DNA of 64,000 nucleotides, from contig NZ_FPKU01000003.1 of NCBI RefSeq assembly GCF_900119845.1, positions 220,145 through 284,144 on the forward strand. The letters are read 5' to 3'. Every line of letters starts with the position of its first letter. Position 1 is the first letter of the stretch. Shown one piece after another: positions 1 through 8,627 of this stretch. The notes under the pieces were generated by a model. It had not been told where the DNA came from and did not search any database. It worked only from the letters and a program-made list of their open reading frames with translations. Source of the DNA: Devosia enhydra. Its GTDB lineage: Bacteria; Pseudomonadota; Alphaproteobacteria; Rhizobiales; Devosiaceae. Made by a program: the position numbers and the translations under genes.

Positions 1-487
1 AGGCCACGAGCTTGACCGCCCCGCCCTCGGCCACGTAGCGGCCGAAATCGGAAAAGGTCACGATGTCATTGGCTTGGGCGATGGCGCTGGTCACGGCCAC
101 GGCCCAGGTATTGTTTGCGGGCGCCGGCTCGAGCCAGACGATCTTGGCATTGTCGTAATCGAGCTGCTTGGCCAGCGCAAAGGCCGCGTCGGCGTCCTTC
201 CAGGCCGGATCATCGGCCACATTGTAGGTGAAGCCGACATTGGAGGTGTATTCGGGATAGATGTCGATCTCGCCCGCCGTGATCGCGGCGCGCACGATCG
301 GGGTAGCGCCCAGCGAGACCCGGTCGGTCACCGCGATGTCGTTGGCCTCAAGCACCTGCAGGATGATGTTGCCAAGCAGCGCGCCCTCGGTGTCGATCTT
401 GGAGGAGACCACCACCTGAGCCGATGCGGCGGTTGCGAGAAGGGACACACCGGCCAAAGCGCCAATGAGATGAGGGACAAAACGCAT
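1..487 (-). CDS. ABC transporter substrate-binding protein, osmoprotectant (glycine betaine/choline) type, partial
   Basis: The 3' part of this gene lies outside the window; 162 residues are visible. The protein starts with a signal peptide (about residues 1-24, ending ..AAASAQ), then has the fold start typical of the OpuAC/YehZ (OsmF) family: SSKIDTEGALLGN near the mature N-terminus and the motif EIDIYPEYTSN, which in this family lines the quaternary-amine pocket. It is expected to be a periplasmic protein delivering glycine betaine, choline or a similar compound to an ABC permease encoded off the left edge. The ATG at 487 is preceded by AGGAGCC. It is divergent from the molybdenum hydroxylase operon. 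The ligand cannot be assigned from the visible part. Confidence 0.85.
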   Translation of the reverse strand, partial: MRFVPHLIGALAGVSLLATAASAQVVVSSKIDTEGALLGNIILQVLEANDIAVTDRVSLGATPIVRAAITAGEIDIYPEYTSNVGFTYNVADDPAWKDADAAFALAKQLDYDNAKIVWLEPAPANNTWAVAVTSAIAQANDIVTFSDFGRYVAEGGAVKLVA

Positions 488-897
488 GGATGGCTCCTGA
501 TTGACGCTGGTCGTTGACGCTTGCATTCGGGTCGGGCTGCGGGGTGGCGCAGCGGGCTTTCCGCCAGCCCAAGGCGGCCGCCCACACGCTTTCGCCTGCC
601 GGCGAAGGGTGAATTCAAAGCGCTCCACTTCGATCCATCCTTGCCTGCCGCTCTATCGCAATTAGCAGGCTTGACAGACACGAGGTGTCAGCAACCCTAT
701 CCGCCGGACAGGCATTTGCCAGCCCTATGCTCCTTAACGTCGACGGCACCGTCCCGGACTACCGGTTTCGAGCGATTTCGATGTCGGCTCGGGTGGCCAG
801 AGCCGGCAAGAGCACAGCGAATGCGTCGTCATGCGCGGGAACGCCTTGGGACGCCGGGCATTCACATCGCGAACACCAGAGCTGGAGGCGGCGCGCC
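488..897. other. 410-base intergenic region between divergent operons
   Basis: Non-coding as far as I can see. It holds the leader of the minus-strand binding-protein gene and, on the plus strand, a candidate promoter at 671-700 followed by a roughly 200-base leader of the molybdenum hydroxylase operon. A longer reading frame continuous with the 2Fe-2S subunit starts at 685, but its first 71 residues look neither like the family nor like a Tat signal. I see no RNA motif that I recognise. Confidence 0.6.
671..700 (+). promoter_or_regulatory. candidate sigma-70 promoter with overlapping palindrome, molybdenum hydroxylase operon
   Basis: TTGACA at 671-676 is a perfect -35 element. CCCTAT at 695-700, 18 bases on, resembles the alphaproteobacterial -10 (CTATAT). 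GACAC-GAG-GTGTC at 677-689 is an inverted repeat inside the spacer and could be an operator. It is read by eye only; the transcription start is unknown. Confidence 0.35.
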
Positions 898-1413
898 GTG
901 CATATCACGCTATCGATCAACGGGAAGGATCATGAGCTCGATCTTGACCCGCGAACCTCGGTGCTCGACGCGCTGCGCGACCATCTCGACCTCATCGGCA
1001 CAAAGAAAGGCTGCGATCACGGCCAATGCGGCGCCTGCACCGTGCTCGTCAACGGTAGGCGCATCAATTCCTGCCTTACCCTCGCGGTGATGCATGAAGG
1101 CGATGCCATCACCACTATCGAGGGGCTGGGCACGCCGGAGGCGCTCTCGCCGCTCCAGGCCGCGTTCGTTGCGCATGATGGCTTCCAGTGCGGCTATTGC
1201 ACCCCCGGCCAGATCTGCTCGGCCACCGGCATGCTCGAGGAAATGCGGGCGGGCTGGCCGAGCCATGTCAGCGAGGACCTGCTTGCCGCCCCCGACCTCA
1301 GCGACGCCGAGATTTCCGAGCGCATGAGCGGCAATCTTTGCCGCTGCTCGGCGTACACCAATATCGTTGCGGCAATCACCGAAGTTGCGGAGGCGCGCGA
1401 TGAGGCCGTTTGA
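898..1413 (+). CDS. xanthine dehydrogenase-family 2Fe-2S subunit (PaoA/XdhC-like)
   Basis: Electron-transfer subunit (171 aa) of a molybdenum hydroxylase. All eight iron-sulphur ligands are visible: a plant-type ferredoxin cluster at Cys39, 44, 47 and 59 ([10 protein letters not shown]) and the second [2Fe-2S] cluster at Cys98, 101, 148 and 150 (QCGYC and NLCRC). I chose the GTG at 898 because GGAGG sits at 884-888, nine bases upstream, and the protein then begins exactly at the ferredoxin domain. E. coli PaoA carries a Tat signal; none is seen here, so the enzyme is probably cytoplasmic. It overlaps the next gene by 14 bases, pointing to translational coupling in a three-gene operon. Confidence 0.93.
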   Translation: MHITLSINGKDHELDLDPRTSVLDALRDHLDLIGTKKGCDHGQCGACTVLVNGRRINSCLTLAVMHEGDAITTIEGLGTPEALSPLQAAFVAHDGFQCGYCTPGQICSATGMLEEMRAGWPSHVSEDLLAAPDLSDAEISERMSGNLCRCSAYTNIVAAITEVAEARDEAV

Positions 1414-2386
1414 GTATCACCGGGCCGGCTCCGTCGCCGATGCCACCACCCACGCCGCCTCGGGTGCTGCCCGCTTCATTGCCGGGGGCACAAACCTGCT
1501 CGATCTCATGAAGCTGGATATCGAGCGGCCTGAGCGCCTCATCGACATCTCGCGCCTGCCGCTCGATGCCATCGAGGAAAACGAAGACGGCGGCCTGCGC
1601 ATCGGCGCGCTGGTCAGCAATGCCGATCTGGCGGCTGACCTGCGCGTCAGGCGCGATCATGGGGTACTGTCACGGGCCCTTCTCAGCGGCGCCTCCGGCC
1701 AGTTGCGCAACAAGGCGACGACGGCGGGCAATCTGCTACAGCGGACCCGCTGCTATTATTTCTACAACCCCGCATTGCCCTGCAACAAGCGCGAGCCCGG
1801 CAGCGGCTGCAGTGCCATTGGCGGGCGCAACCGCATCCACGCCATCCTGGGCGGCAGCGCGCAGTGCATCGCCACCCATCCCTCCGACATGGCGGTGGCG
1901 ATGATGGCGCTTTCGGCAGAAGTGGAGGTCATGAGCGCCGGTGGCGAGGGCCGCCGCCTGCCGCTCGCAGAGCTCTATCGCCTGCCCGGCGATACCCCGC
2001 ATATCGAAACCGTTCTCAACCCCGGCGACCTCATCACCGCGGTGCTGCTGCCCGCTCCGCTCAAGGGTCGCCACATCTATCGCAAGGTGCGCGACCGGGC
2101 CTCCTACGCCTTCGCGCTCGTTTCGGTGGCGGCGGTGATTAAGATGGATGGCGCAACCATCGGGGCGGCGCGGCTGGCCTTTGGCGGGCTTGCGCCGATG
2201 CCATGGCGCGACCGTGCGGTGGAGGACGTCCTCATCGGGCAGAGTCCCTCCTCCGCGCTCTGGAACAAGGCGGCCGATCGCCTGCTTGCCGAGGCGAAAG
2301 GCTACGGGGAGAACGACTTCAAGAGCGTTCTCGTCAGAAAGACACTTGCTTCCGTCCTTTCGGACGCCAGCGTTCGGGAGATCTGA
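1400..2386 (+). CDS. xanthine dehydrogenase-family FAD subunit with 4Fe-4S loop (PaoB-like)
   Basis: FAD subunit (328 aa) that passes electrons from the 2Fe-2S clusters to an acceptor. The FAD-binding motif [12 protein letters not shown] lies at residues 27-38 and GNLLQRTRC at about 110-118. Cys118, Cys128, Cys137 and Cys156 (RTRCYYF, PCNK, GSGCSA, SAQCIA) match the extra [4Fe-4S] site described for PaoB and 4-hydroxybenzoyl-CoA reductase-type subunits, so this is the PaoABC subclass rather than a classical xanthine dehydrogenase. The ATG at 1400 lies within the end of the upstream gene. The CO-dehydrogenase medium-subunit C-terminal domain follows. Physiological electron acceptor unknown. 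Confidence 0.93.
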   Translation: MRPFEYHRAGSVADATTHAASGAARFIAGGTNLLDLMKLDIERPERLIDISRLPLDAIEENEDGGLRIGALVSNADLAADLRVRRDHGVLSRALLSGASGQLRNKATTAGNLLQRTRCYYFYNPALPCNKREPGSGCSAIGGRNRIHAILGGSAQCIATHPSDMAVAMMALSAEVEVMSAGGEGRRLPLAELYRLPGDTPHIETVLNPGDLITAVLLPAPLKGRHIYRKVRDRASYAFALVSVAAVIKMDGATIGAARLAFGGLAPMPWRDRAVEDVLIGQSPSSALWNKAADRLLAEAKGYGENDFKSVLVRKTLASVLSDASVREI

Positions 2387-2387
2387 C

Positions 2388-4592
2388 ATGGATGTCAGCC
2401 TCAAGATGGATGAACCGGTGGCCGAGAGCCTTCTTGACACCACCAACCAGAACATCGTGTCCCAGCCCGTCGATCGGGTCGAAGGGCCGCTAAAGGTCTC
2501 GGGCACTGCCCGCTACAGCGCCGAATACAAGTTTCCGGGCCTCCTGCATGGCGTGCTCGTCAGCGCGCCCATGGGCAAGGGGCGGATCCTGAAGATCGAC
2601 GCCGGATCGATCGAGAAACTGCCTGGCATCGTCACGGTCATCACCGATTATGACACCTTCCTGCGCAACCCGGCCCAGGGGCAGGATGAAGAGGCGCCCG
2701 AGCAGGGCGTGCGGGATGTCAGCTATTTCGGCCAGCCCGTGGCGTTGGTGGTGGGCGAAAGCTTCGAGGCGGCCCGACATGGCGCCCAGCGGATTGCTCT
2801 CGATATGCGGCCGGACGAGGGGCGGTTCGATTTTGCCGCACGAAAGCACATGGCCGAGCCCAAGAAGCGCAGCAGGAAGGCCCAGGGTGATCTCGACGCT
2901 GCACTCGCGGCCGCCCATGCCACCATCGATGCCATCTGGACCACCCCATCCCAGACCAGTGCCGCGATGGAGCCCCATGCCGGCATCGCGGTCTGGGAAG
3001 ACAACAAGCTGACCCTTTATGGGTCATACCAGATGCTGGCCTCCGATCGCCTGCAACTGGCCGATGCACTTGGGCTCAAGCCCGAGCAGGTGCGCATCGT
3101 TGCGCGCTATGTGGGCGGCGGGTTTGGCGGCAAGCTTGGGATCAGCGCCGAAAGCGTGGCTGCCGCCGTCGCGGCGATGCGGCTCAACCGTCCGGTGCGG
3201 GTGGTGATGACGCGCCAGCAGGTCACGGAAGCCACCGTACGCCGCTCCAACACCGAGCAGCGCATCAGGCTGGGTGCCGACGCCGAGGGTCGCCTCACCG
3301 CCGTTGCCCACGAGACCATCACCGCGAACCTCGATAGGTCCAGCTTCTCCGAGCCCGCCAGCGCCTCCACGCAGTTCCTCTATGGCGGACAGGCGCGGCT
3401 TTTTCTCAACAGCATCGTGCGCATGGACCAGTTGCTCTCGGCCTCGATGCGGGCGCCGGGCGAAGCGGTGGGCATGCTGGCGCTCGAATGCGCCATGGAC
3501 GAGCTGGCGGAAACGCTCGGCATGGATCCCGTTGCCCTGCGCCTGCGCAACATTCCGGCCCGGCATCCCATGGATGGCCTGCCCTTTTCGAGCCGCTCGC
3601 TGGCCGAATGCCTCGAGATCGGCGCGAGGGATTTCGGCTGGTCGGACCGCGATCCCCGGCCCGCCCAGCGGCGCGAAGGCGACTGGTGGATCGGGGTCGG
3701 CATGGCGGCGGCGGCGCGCAGCAACATGCTGATCAAGTCGAGCGCGCGGGTGATGCTCGCGCCGGACGGCACGGCGGTTGTCGAAACGGACCTGACCGAT
3801 ATCGGCACCGGCAGCTACACCATTCTAGCCCAGATCACTGCCGAACTCCTCGGCCTGCCCGTCAGCAGCGTCGAGGTGAGGCTGGGCGATACCGATTTCC
3901 CCCCCTCCTCGGGTTCGGGCGGCAGCTTCGGGGCGGCCAGCGCCGGCTCGTCGGTCTATCTCGCCTGCGAAAGTCTGCGGCAGGAGATCGCCGAAAAGCT
4001 CGGGATCGCGCCCAAGGACCTCGTCCTCACAGAGGGTATGGCCCGGCACGGCAATGTCTCCCGGCCGCTGCACGAGATCCTCTCGGGCCCCCTCACGGCC
4101 ATCGGCACGATCGAGCCGGGCGAGATGGAAGAAAAATTCGTGCAGGCCGGTTTCGGCGCGCATTTCTGCGAAGTGGGCGTCAACGCCCATAGCGGGGAAG
4201 TACGGGTGCGGCGCATGGAGTCGACCTTCGCGGCCGGCCGCATCCTCAACGAGAAGACCGCAACCTCTCAGTGCTTGGGCGGCATGGTCTTCGGCATCGG
4301 CGCGGCGCTCACCGAGGACCTGATGCACGATCCGCGCAACGGCGCCATCGTCAATCATGACCTCGCCGAGTACCACGTGCCCGTCAACGCCGATATCCCG
4401 GCCCTCAAGGTCAGGTTCCTCGAGGAGCGGGACGAGAAGGCCAACCCGCTCTTTGCAAAGGGCATCGGCGAGCTGGGCATCTCAGGCGCCGGCGCTGCCG
4501 TCGCCAACGCCATCTACAATGCCTGCGGCGTGCGGGTGCGCGACTATCCGATCACGCTCGACAAGCTGATCGAGAAGCTGCCGCCCGCCTGA
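2388..4592 (+). CDS. xanthine dehydrogenase-family molybdopterin-binding subunit (PaoC/YagR-like)
   Basis: Catalytic molybdenum-cofactor subunit (734 aa, the usual PaoC size). GGGFGGK near residue 242 is the molybdopterin-contacting glycine-rich motif. GIGELGISG near residue 692-700 contains the Glu that acts as general base in the family. Such enzymes hydroxylate aldehydes, purines or N-heterocycles using water. The ATG at 2388 follows the stop of the FAD subunit by one base. No dedicated cofactor-insertion chaperone (XdhC/PaoD type) follows; the next gene is on the other strand and 23 bases away, so maturation must rely on a gene elsewhere. Substrate not predictable; an aldehyde would fit the neighbouring catabolic genes. 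Confidence 0.92.
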   Translation: MDVSLKMDEPVAESLLDTTNQNIVSQPVDRVEGPLKVSGTARYSAEYKFPGLLHGVLVSAPMGKGRILKIDAGSIEKLPGIVTVITDYDTFLRNPAQGQDEEAPEQGVRDVSYFGQPVALVVGESFEAARHGAQRIALDMRPDEGRFDFAARKHMAEPKKRSRKAQGDLDAALAAAHATIDAIWTTPSQTSAAMEPHAGIAVWEDNKLTLYGSYQMLASDRLQLADALGLKPEQVRIVARYVGGGFGGKLGISAESVAAAVAAMRLNRPVRVVMTRQQVTEATVRRSNTEQRIRLGADAEGRLTAVAHETITANLDRSSFSEPASASTQFLYGGQARLFLNSIVRMDQLLSASMRAPGEAVGMLALECAMDELAETLGMDPVALRLRNIPARHPMDGLPFSSRSLAECLEIGARDFGWSDRDPRPAQRREGDWWIGVGMAAAARSNMLIKSSARVMLAPDGTAVVETDLTDIGTGSYTILAQITAELLGLPVSSVEVRLGDTDFPPSSGSGGSFGAASAGSSVYLACESLRQEIAEKLGIAPKDLVLTEGMARHGNVSRPLHEILSGPLTAIGTIEPGEMEEKFVQAGFGAHFCEVGVNAHSGEVRVRRMESTFAAGRILNEKTATSQCLGGMVFGIGAALTEDLMHDPRNGAIVNHDLAEYHVPVNADIPALKVRFLEERDEKANPLFAKGIGELGISGAGAAVANAIYNACGVRVRDYPITLDKLIEKLPPA

Positions 4593-4615
4593 TCCTGAAC
4601 GATCGCCGGCCTCTC

Positions 4616-5677
4616 TCAGAGGCCGGCGACCGCCGCTGCGACGGCGGCTCCCGTCGCCCCGGTGCCCAGCCGGCCGCCCACGTCGCGCGTCGCCTCACCT
4701 CTCCCAACGCAGGCCTCGATGGCCTTGTCGATGCCTGCTGCGGCCGCGACATAGGCCGCATCGCCCGAGCGCGATCCGAACCAGTCGAAGAGCTGCGCCG
4801 TCGAGAGGATCAGCGACATCGGGTTGGCAACGTCCTGCCCGGCGATATCGGGTGCCGACCCGTGCGAAGCCTGTGCCATCGCATGCTCGGCGCCGGCATT
4901 GATCGAGCCGCCCAGCCCCAGGCTGCCCGAAAGCTCGGCCGTAAGATCGGAGAGAATATCGCCATACATGTTGGTGGTGACGATGACGTCGAAGCGCGAG
5001 GGCTTGCGCACCACATGCGCCATCATGGCATCGATCAGCACGTCATCGGTCTCGACTTCGGGATAGTCCGCCGCCATCGCCCGGCAGATATCGAGGAACA
5101 TGCCGTCGCTGATCTTGAGCACATTGGCCTTGTGCACGAAGGTCAGCCGCCGGCGCCGTGTCATCGCCAGTTCGAAGGCGCTGCGGGCGATGCGCTCGCA
5201 GCAATGCCGGGTGATGCGCCTCAGCGCGATCGACACATCGGGCGTCACGAGGATTTCGCCATCGCCCTGCGCCATGTTGCGGTCGGTGTAGAAGCCCTCG
5301 GTGTTCTCGCGAACGATGACGAGATCGAAATCGCCGACCTTGTTGGGCACACCGGCATAGGTGCGCGAGGGCCTGATATTGGCGAACAGGTCGAGATTCT
5401 TGCGGAAATACATCGAGGGGTTGATCTCCCCGCGCGCCGCATCCTTGAAATCGAAGGTCGCCGTCGGGCCCAGGATCAGCCCATCGGCGGCCCGCACCCG
5501 GGAGAGAAGCTCCGGGGTCACGGTCGCGCCGTGCTTTTTCAGGCTGGCATGGCCGGCCAGATCCTCTTCGATCTCGAGGGTGAGCCCGAACCGGGCCGCC
5601 GCCGCCTCGATGACCACGCGCGTCGCAGCCGCGATCTCGGGCCCAATGCCATCGCCGGGAAGCAGGACCAGTTTCAT
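4616..5677 (-). CDS. isocitrate/isopropylmalate dehydrogenase-family beta-decarboxylating dehydrogenase
   Basis: A 353-aa NAD(P)-dependent enzyme that oxidises a 2-hydroxy acid carrying a beta-carboxylate and releases CO2. Catalytic residues of the family are present: Arg92 and Arg102 in the FRKNLDLFANIR loop, Arg123 in VRENTEGFY, Tyr130, Lys183 (VHKANVLK), Asp216, Asp240 and Asp244 (NMYGDILSD). The alpha-carboxylate and Mg sites are therefore intact. The substrate-determining loop is not that of biosynthetic LeuB that I recall, and the gene is not with leuCD, so a catabolic role (tartrate, alkylmalate or isocitrate-like substrate) is more likely; this is inference. AGGAGC lies ahead of the ATG. 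A TGTATACA palindrome sits about 20 bases upstream of the start. Confidence 0.85.
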   Translation of the reverse strand: MKLVLLPGDGIGPEIAAATRVVIEAAAARFGLTLEIEEDLAGHASLKKHGATVTPELLSRVRAADGLILGPTATFDFKDAARGEINPSMYFRKNLDLFANIRPSRTYAGVPNKVGDFDLVIVRENTEGFYTDRNMAQGDGEILVTPDVSIALRRITRHCCERIARSAFELAMTRRRRLTFVHKANVLKISDGMFLDICRAMAADYPEVETDDVLIDAMMAHVVRKPSRFDVIVTTNMYGDILSDLTAELSGSLGLGGSINAGAEHAMAQASHGSAPDIAGQDVANPMSLILSTAQLFDWFGSRSGDAAYVAAAAGIDKAIEACVGRGEATRDVGGRLGTGATGAAVAAAVAGL

Positions 5678-5696
5678 TCAAAGCTCCTAGTACAAA

Positions 5697-5704
5697 TGTA
5701 TACA
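5697..5704. promoter_or_regulatory. candidate GntR (FadR-subfamily) operator TGTATACA
   Basis: A perfect 8-base palindrome in the gap between the divergent dehydrogenase and GntR genes. GTATAC fits the recalled GntR half-site pattern GTM-KAC. A GTAC precedes it three bases upstream (5690-5693). It overlaps a TATACA that could be the -10 of the minus-strand dehydrogenase gene. The same TGTATAC core recurs at 12802-12808. Confidence 0.5.
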
Positions 5705-5790
5705 GCCGCATTTGTCTGTCTTCTGGACAGCCGCGGTGGCTTGCGCCATTGATCGGAAGAACAGCGAGGCGCCTGTTGGCGCGTGACGGT

Positions 5791-6489
5791 ATGGGGGCAA
5801 TGGAAATGGCAAGTCAGGTTCAACGCGAGACCACATTGCGCGACGGTCCCGGCCGCGATCTCGGCCTCGAGGCCTATTCCAAGCTCAAGGACGCCATCGA
5901 GGACGGCATCATCGTGCCCGGCACGCGGGTTACCGAAACCGACCTGTCCGAACGCTTCGAGATGTCGCGCACCCCGATCCGCGAAGCGATCTACCGGCTC
6001 GAATCCGAGGGGCTCTTGAGCCACGAGCCGCGTCGCGGCCTCGTCGTCACCCAGCCCGACCATCAGATGATCGTTGAGCTCTACACCATGCGCGAGGCCC
6101 TCGAGGGCACGGCCGCACGGCTCGCCGCCCAGCACGCCTCGGAGGCCGAACTCATCACGCTGGCCGAAATCAACGGGCTCGAGCCGACATTGTTCGAGGA
6201 GCCGCGCGCCCTCTCGCGCCTCAACCGGCGCTTCCACTCGATGATCTACATGTCGGCGCACAACCGCTATCTGCTCAAGAGCCTCGAGAACATGGCCTCC
6301 ACCATCGCGCTCCTGCCCACCATGCTCGATCTGCCCGGACGACCCGCCGAGGCCCATGCCGAGCACCGCACCGTGCTCGAAGCCATCGTCAGCCGCGATG
6401 CCGGCGATGCGGAAGCGGCGGCGCGCGACCATATCCGCTCGGCCGGCCGCCGCCGCGTCGATCTCCTGAGCCAGGCCGTGCATGGCTGA
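5791..6489 (+). CDS. GntR family transcriptional regulator, FCD (FadR) subfamily
   Basis: One-component regulator of about 232 aa. An N-terminal winged helix (TETDLSERFEMSRTPIREAIYRLESEGLL, quoted here only by its ends: TETDL.. to ..EGLL) is followed by an all-helical FCD effector domain with conserved metal-ligand type residues (NRRFHSMIY, AEHRTVLEAI). It lies divergent from the dehydrogenase gene and next to the transporter operon, so it is the natural candidate to bind both TGTATAC sites and respond to the imported acid. Several starts are possible: TTG 5749, ATG 5791, 5800 or 5806. I chose 5791, though none has a clear ribosome binding site. Confidence 0.88.
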   Translation: MGAMEMASQVQRETTLRDGPGRDLGLEAYSKLKDAIEDGIIVPGTRVTETDLSERFEMSRTPIREAIYRLESEGLLSHEPRRGLVVTQPDHQMIVELYTMREALEGTAARLAAQHASEAELITLAEINGLEPTLFEEPRALSRLNRRFHSMIYMSAHNRYLLKSLENMASTIALLPTMLDLPGRPAEAHAEHRTVLEAIVSRDAGDAEAAARDHIRSAGRRRVDLLSQAVHG

Positions 6490-6491
6490 AC

Positions 6492-7982
6492 TCATCGGGT
6501 CGCCTGCCTGTCGCGATAGAGGCGCCAGCCCGAGGACACGATGATGAGCAGCGACAGCGCGATGAAGGTCGCCGAGATCGGGCGGGTGAGGAACACCGTG
6601 GCATCGCCCTGCGCGATGTTGAGCGTCTGGCCCAGCGCGCTCTCGATCGGGCGCCCCAGGATGAAGGCGAGGATGGCCGGCGCGAGGGGGAAGTTCAGCA
6701 CCTTGAGCCCCGCCCCGATGACGGTGAAGATGGTCAGCGCCATGAGGTCGAAGGGGTTCGAACTCACCGTGTAGACCCCGATCATTGAGACCACGATGAT
6801 GATCGCGCCGATCAGGTTCGAGGGAAGCTTGAGGATCGAGACCCAGATGCCGATGAGCGGAAAGCTCAGCGCCAGCAGCATGCCATTGCCCACGATCATC
6901 GAGGCGATCAGACCCCAGGCGACGTCGGGATGGTCGCGGAACATCAGCGGGCCGGGCGTGATGCCCTGGATCATCAGCGCCCCAAAGAGGATGGCGAGCG
7001 CGGCCGATCCGGGAATGCCGAGGGTCATCAGCGGCAGGAAGCTGGCATTGGCGAAGGCATTGTTGGCAGTCTCCGGCCCCGCGACACCGGCCAGGGCGCC
7101 CTTGCCGAATTTTTCGGGCGTCTTCGAGACGCGGCGTTCGAGCGCGTAGGAAAAGAAGGTGCTTACCGCCGAAGCCATGCCGGGCAGGATGCCGATGGTG
7201 GCGCCCACCAGCGTGCCGCGCGCGATCGGCCCCGCCGCCTCGCGCAGGTCGCTCGCCCGTGGCAGGAGGCGCGTGATCGGCGCCGCCACGCCGCGCTTTT
7301 CAGCCGGTTTGAAGAGGCTCAGCAGCACATCGGACAGTCCGTAAAAGCCCATGATGATGGCAAGGATCGGAATGCCGTCGAGCAGGCTCGCCTGCCCGAG
7401 CGTCAGCCGCGGTATGCCGAGCGCCGGATCGGTGCCGATCTGGCTCAGCAGCAGCCCGAACACCACCATGATCAGGCCCTTGACGATCGAGGAGCCGAGA
7501 AGGCCTGCCGCGAGGCACAGTCCCAGGATCATCAGCGTCGCATATTCGGGCGGTCCGAGCCGTACTGCGAGCCGGCTGATCGGGATCGCCACGAGGGCGA
7601 GCGCGATGGTGGCCGCCGTGCCCCCGATGAACGAGCCGATCGCCGAGATCGAGAGGGCGATGCCGCCCCGGCCCTGCTGGGCCATGGGGTAGCCATCAAA
7701 AGTGGTGACGATGGATTCCGATTCCCCCGGCACGTTCATCAGAACCGAGGTGATGGTGCCGCCATAGGCCGCCCCATAGAAGATCGAGGCGAGCATGATG
7801 ATCGCCCCGCTCGGCTCGAGGTGGTAGCTGATGGGAATGAGCATCGCCATTCCGGCGCTCTGGCCCACGCCCGGCAGCACCCCGACCAGCATGCCGGTGA
7901 GGCAGCCGATGAGCGCAAAGAGCAGGTTCTGCCAGGTGAAGACGACCTCGAAGCCCTGCAGCAGTCCCAAAAGTCCGTCCAT
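6492..7982 (-). CDS. tctA: tripartite tricarboxylate transporter large permease, TctA family
   Basis: Large membrane subunit (496 aa) with about twelve hydrophobic segments. Family signatures are visible: GVLPGVGQSAGMAML near the N-terminus, SIFYGAAYGGTITS, and the second half repeat ILPGMASAVSTFFSYALE followed by GPETANNAFANA. It moves a carboxylate across the inner membrane by cation symport together with TctB and the periplasmic TctC. The ATG at 7982 is preceded by GGGGAGGG. A longer frame to 8117 runs into tctB and is not the start. It is the last gene of the minus-strand operon that begins with the thiamine-diphosphate enzyme. It ends only two bases from the stop of the convergent GntR gene. 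Confidence 0.95.
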   Translation of the reverse strand: MDGLLGLLQGFEVVFTWQNLLFALIGCLTGMLVGVLPGVGQSAGMAMLIPISYHLEPSGAIIMLASIFYGAAYGGTITSVLMNVPGESESIVTTFDGYPMAQQGRGGIALSISAIGSFIGGTAATIALALVAIPISRLAVRLGPPEYATLMILGLCLAAGLLGSSIVKGLIMVVFGLLLSQIGTDPALGIPRLTLGQASLLDGIPILAIIMGFYGLSDVLLSLFKPAEKRGVAAPITRLLPRASDLREAAGPIARGTLVGATIGILPGMASAVSTFFSYALERRVSKTPEKFGKGALAGVAGPETANNAFANASFLPLMTLGIPGSAALAILFGALMIQGITPGPLMFRDHPDVAWGLIASMIVGNGMLLALSFPLIGIWVSILKLPSNLIGAIIIVVSMIGVYTVSSNPFDLMALTIFTVIGAGLKVLNFPLAPAILAFILGRPIESALGQTLNIAQGDATVFLTRPISATFIALSLLIIVSSGWRLYRDRQATR

Positions 7983-7993
7983 AACGCCCTCCC

Positions 7994-8515
7994 CTAAAGT
8001 CCGAGCATCGAGAAGGGCGGCAGCGAGGCCGATGGCAGGTTGACCCCCAGGAGCCGGCCGAACACCAGCCAGGCCACGAGGATCGCCACCAGGGCCTCGA
8101 GGGCGCTTCGCAGCCATGGCCGGCCCAGCACGGTCATCGCCACAAAGCAGAGCAGCGTCGTTGAGACGAGAAAGCCCAGCCGCTCGATGAGCAGGGCATA
8201 GGCCATCATGGCCCCGGCAAGCGCGACAAAGCGCCAGCCGGCGCCGGGAGGCGCGATCAGCGGTTCGTCATCCTCGTCGCGAAACAGCACCGCTTCGGGA
8301 TGGTCGGGCGTCGCCTCGGCCGCCTGCACGCGCCGCCGCCCCAGCACGAGCGTCAAGGCATGGATCAGCACGAGCCCGATCAGCACGATGGCCAGCCCGC
8401 GCAGGAAGAAGCCGGGCCCCGGCCCGAAGCGCGTCATCACCTGAAGGTTCGCCCCGACAGCCAGGACGCCGACGGCGAAGGCCAGAAAGCCCAGAGCGCC
8501 AAGCCATTCCCTCAT
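7994..8515 (-). CDS. tctB: tripartite tricarboxylate transporter small permease, TctB family
   Basis: Small membrane subunit (173 aa) with four predicted transmembrane segments: about residues 8-26, 36-55, a pair around 95-140 and one at the C-terminus. The N-terminal FGPGPGFFLRG is typical of TctB. A charged cytoplasmic stretch (about residues 60-92) separates the two halves. It stops 11 bases before tctA. A palindromic repeat lies in the 112-base gap between it and tctC. Confidence 0.9.
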   Translation of the reverse strand: MREWLGALGFLAFAVGVLAVGANLQVMTRFGPGPGFFLRGLAIVLIGLVLIHALTLVLGRRRVQAAEATPDHPEAVLFRDEDDEPLIAPPGAGWRFVALAGAMMAYALLIERLGFLVSTTLLCFVAMTVLGRPWLRSALEALVAILVAWLVFGRLLGVNLPSASLPPFSMLGL

Positions 8516-8534
8516 CGCGTCCCTCCTGCCGGTT

Positions 8535-8582
8535 AGAGCGTTCCCAGGCGAAGTGGATACCGGTTCGCCGCCCGGAAACGCG
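8535..8582. repeat. palindromic intergenic repeat (REP-like, Rhizobiales type)
   Basis: AGAGCGTTCCCAGGCGAA on one side and TTCGCCGCCCGGAAACGC on the other form an imperfect inverted repeat around GTGGATACCGG. I recall closely similar elements (AGAGCGTTTCCAGGCGAAGTGG..) scattered in Rhizobiales genomes. It lies inside the transporter operon, between tctC and tctB, where it could stabilise the tctC message or lower read-through into the permease genes. Family assignment is from memory. Confidence 0.6.
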
Positions 8583-8627
8583 AGGTAACGGCTGCGTTAG
8601 CCCGATGGGCCCGCAGCCGCCTGTTGG

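Noticed and set aside
685-897. N-terminal extension of the 2Fe-2S subunit as a possible Tat signal
   Set aside because: No twin-arginine plus hydrophobic segment; GGAGG at 884 points to the GTG at 898.
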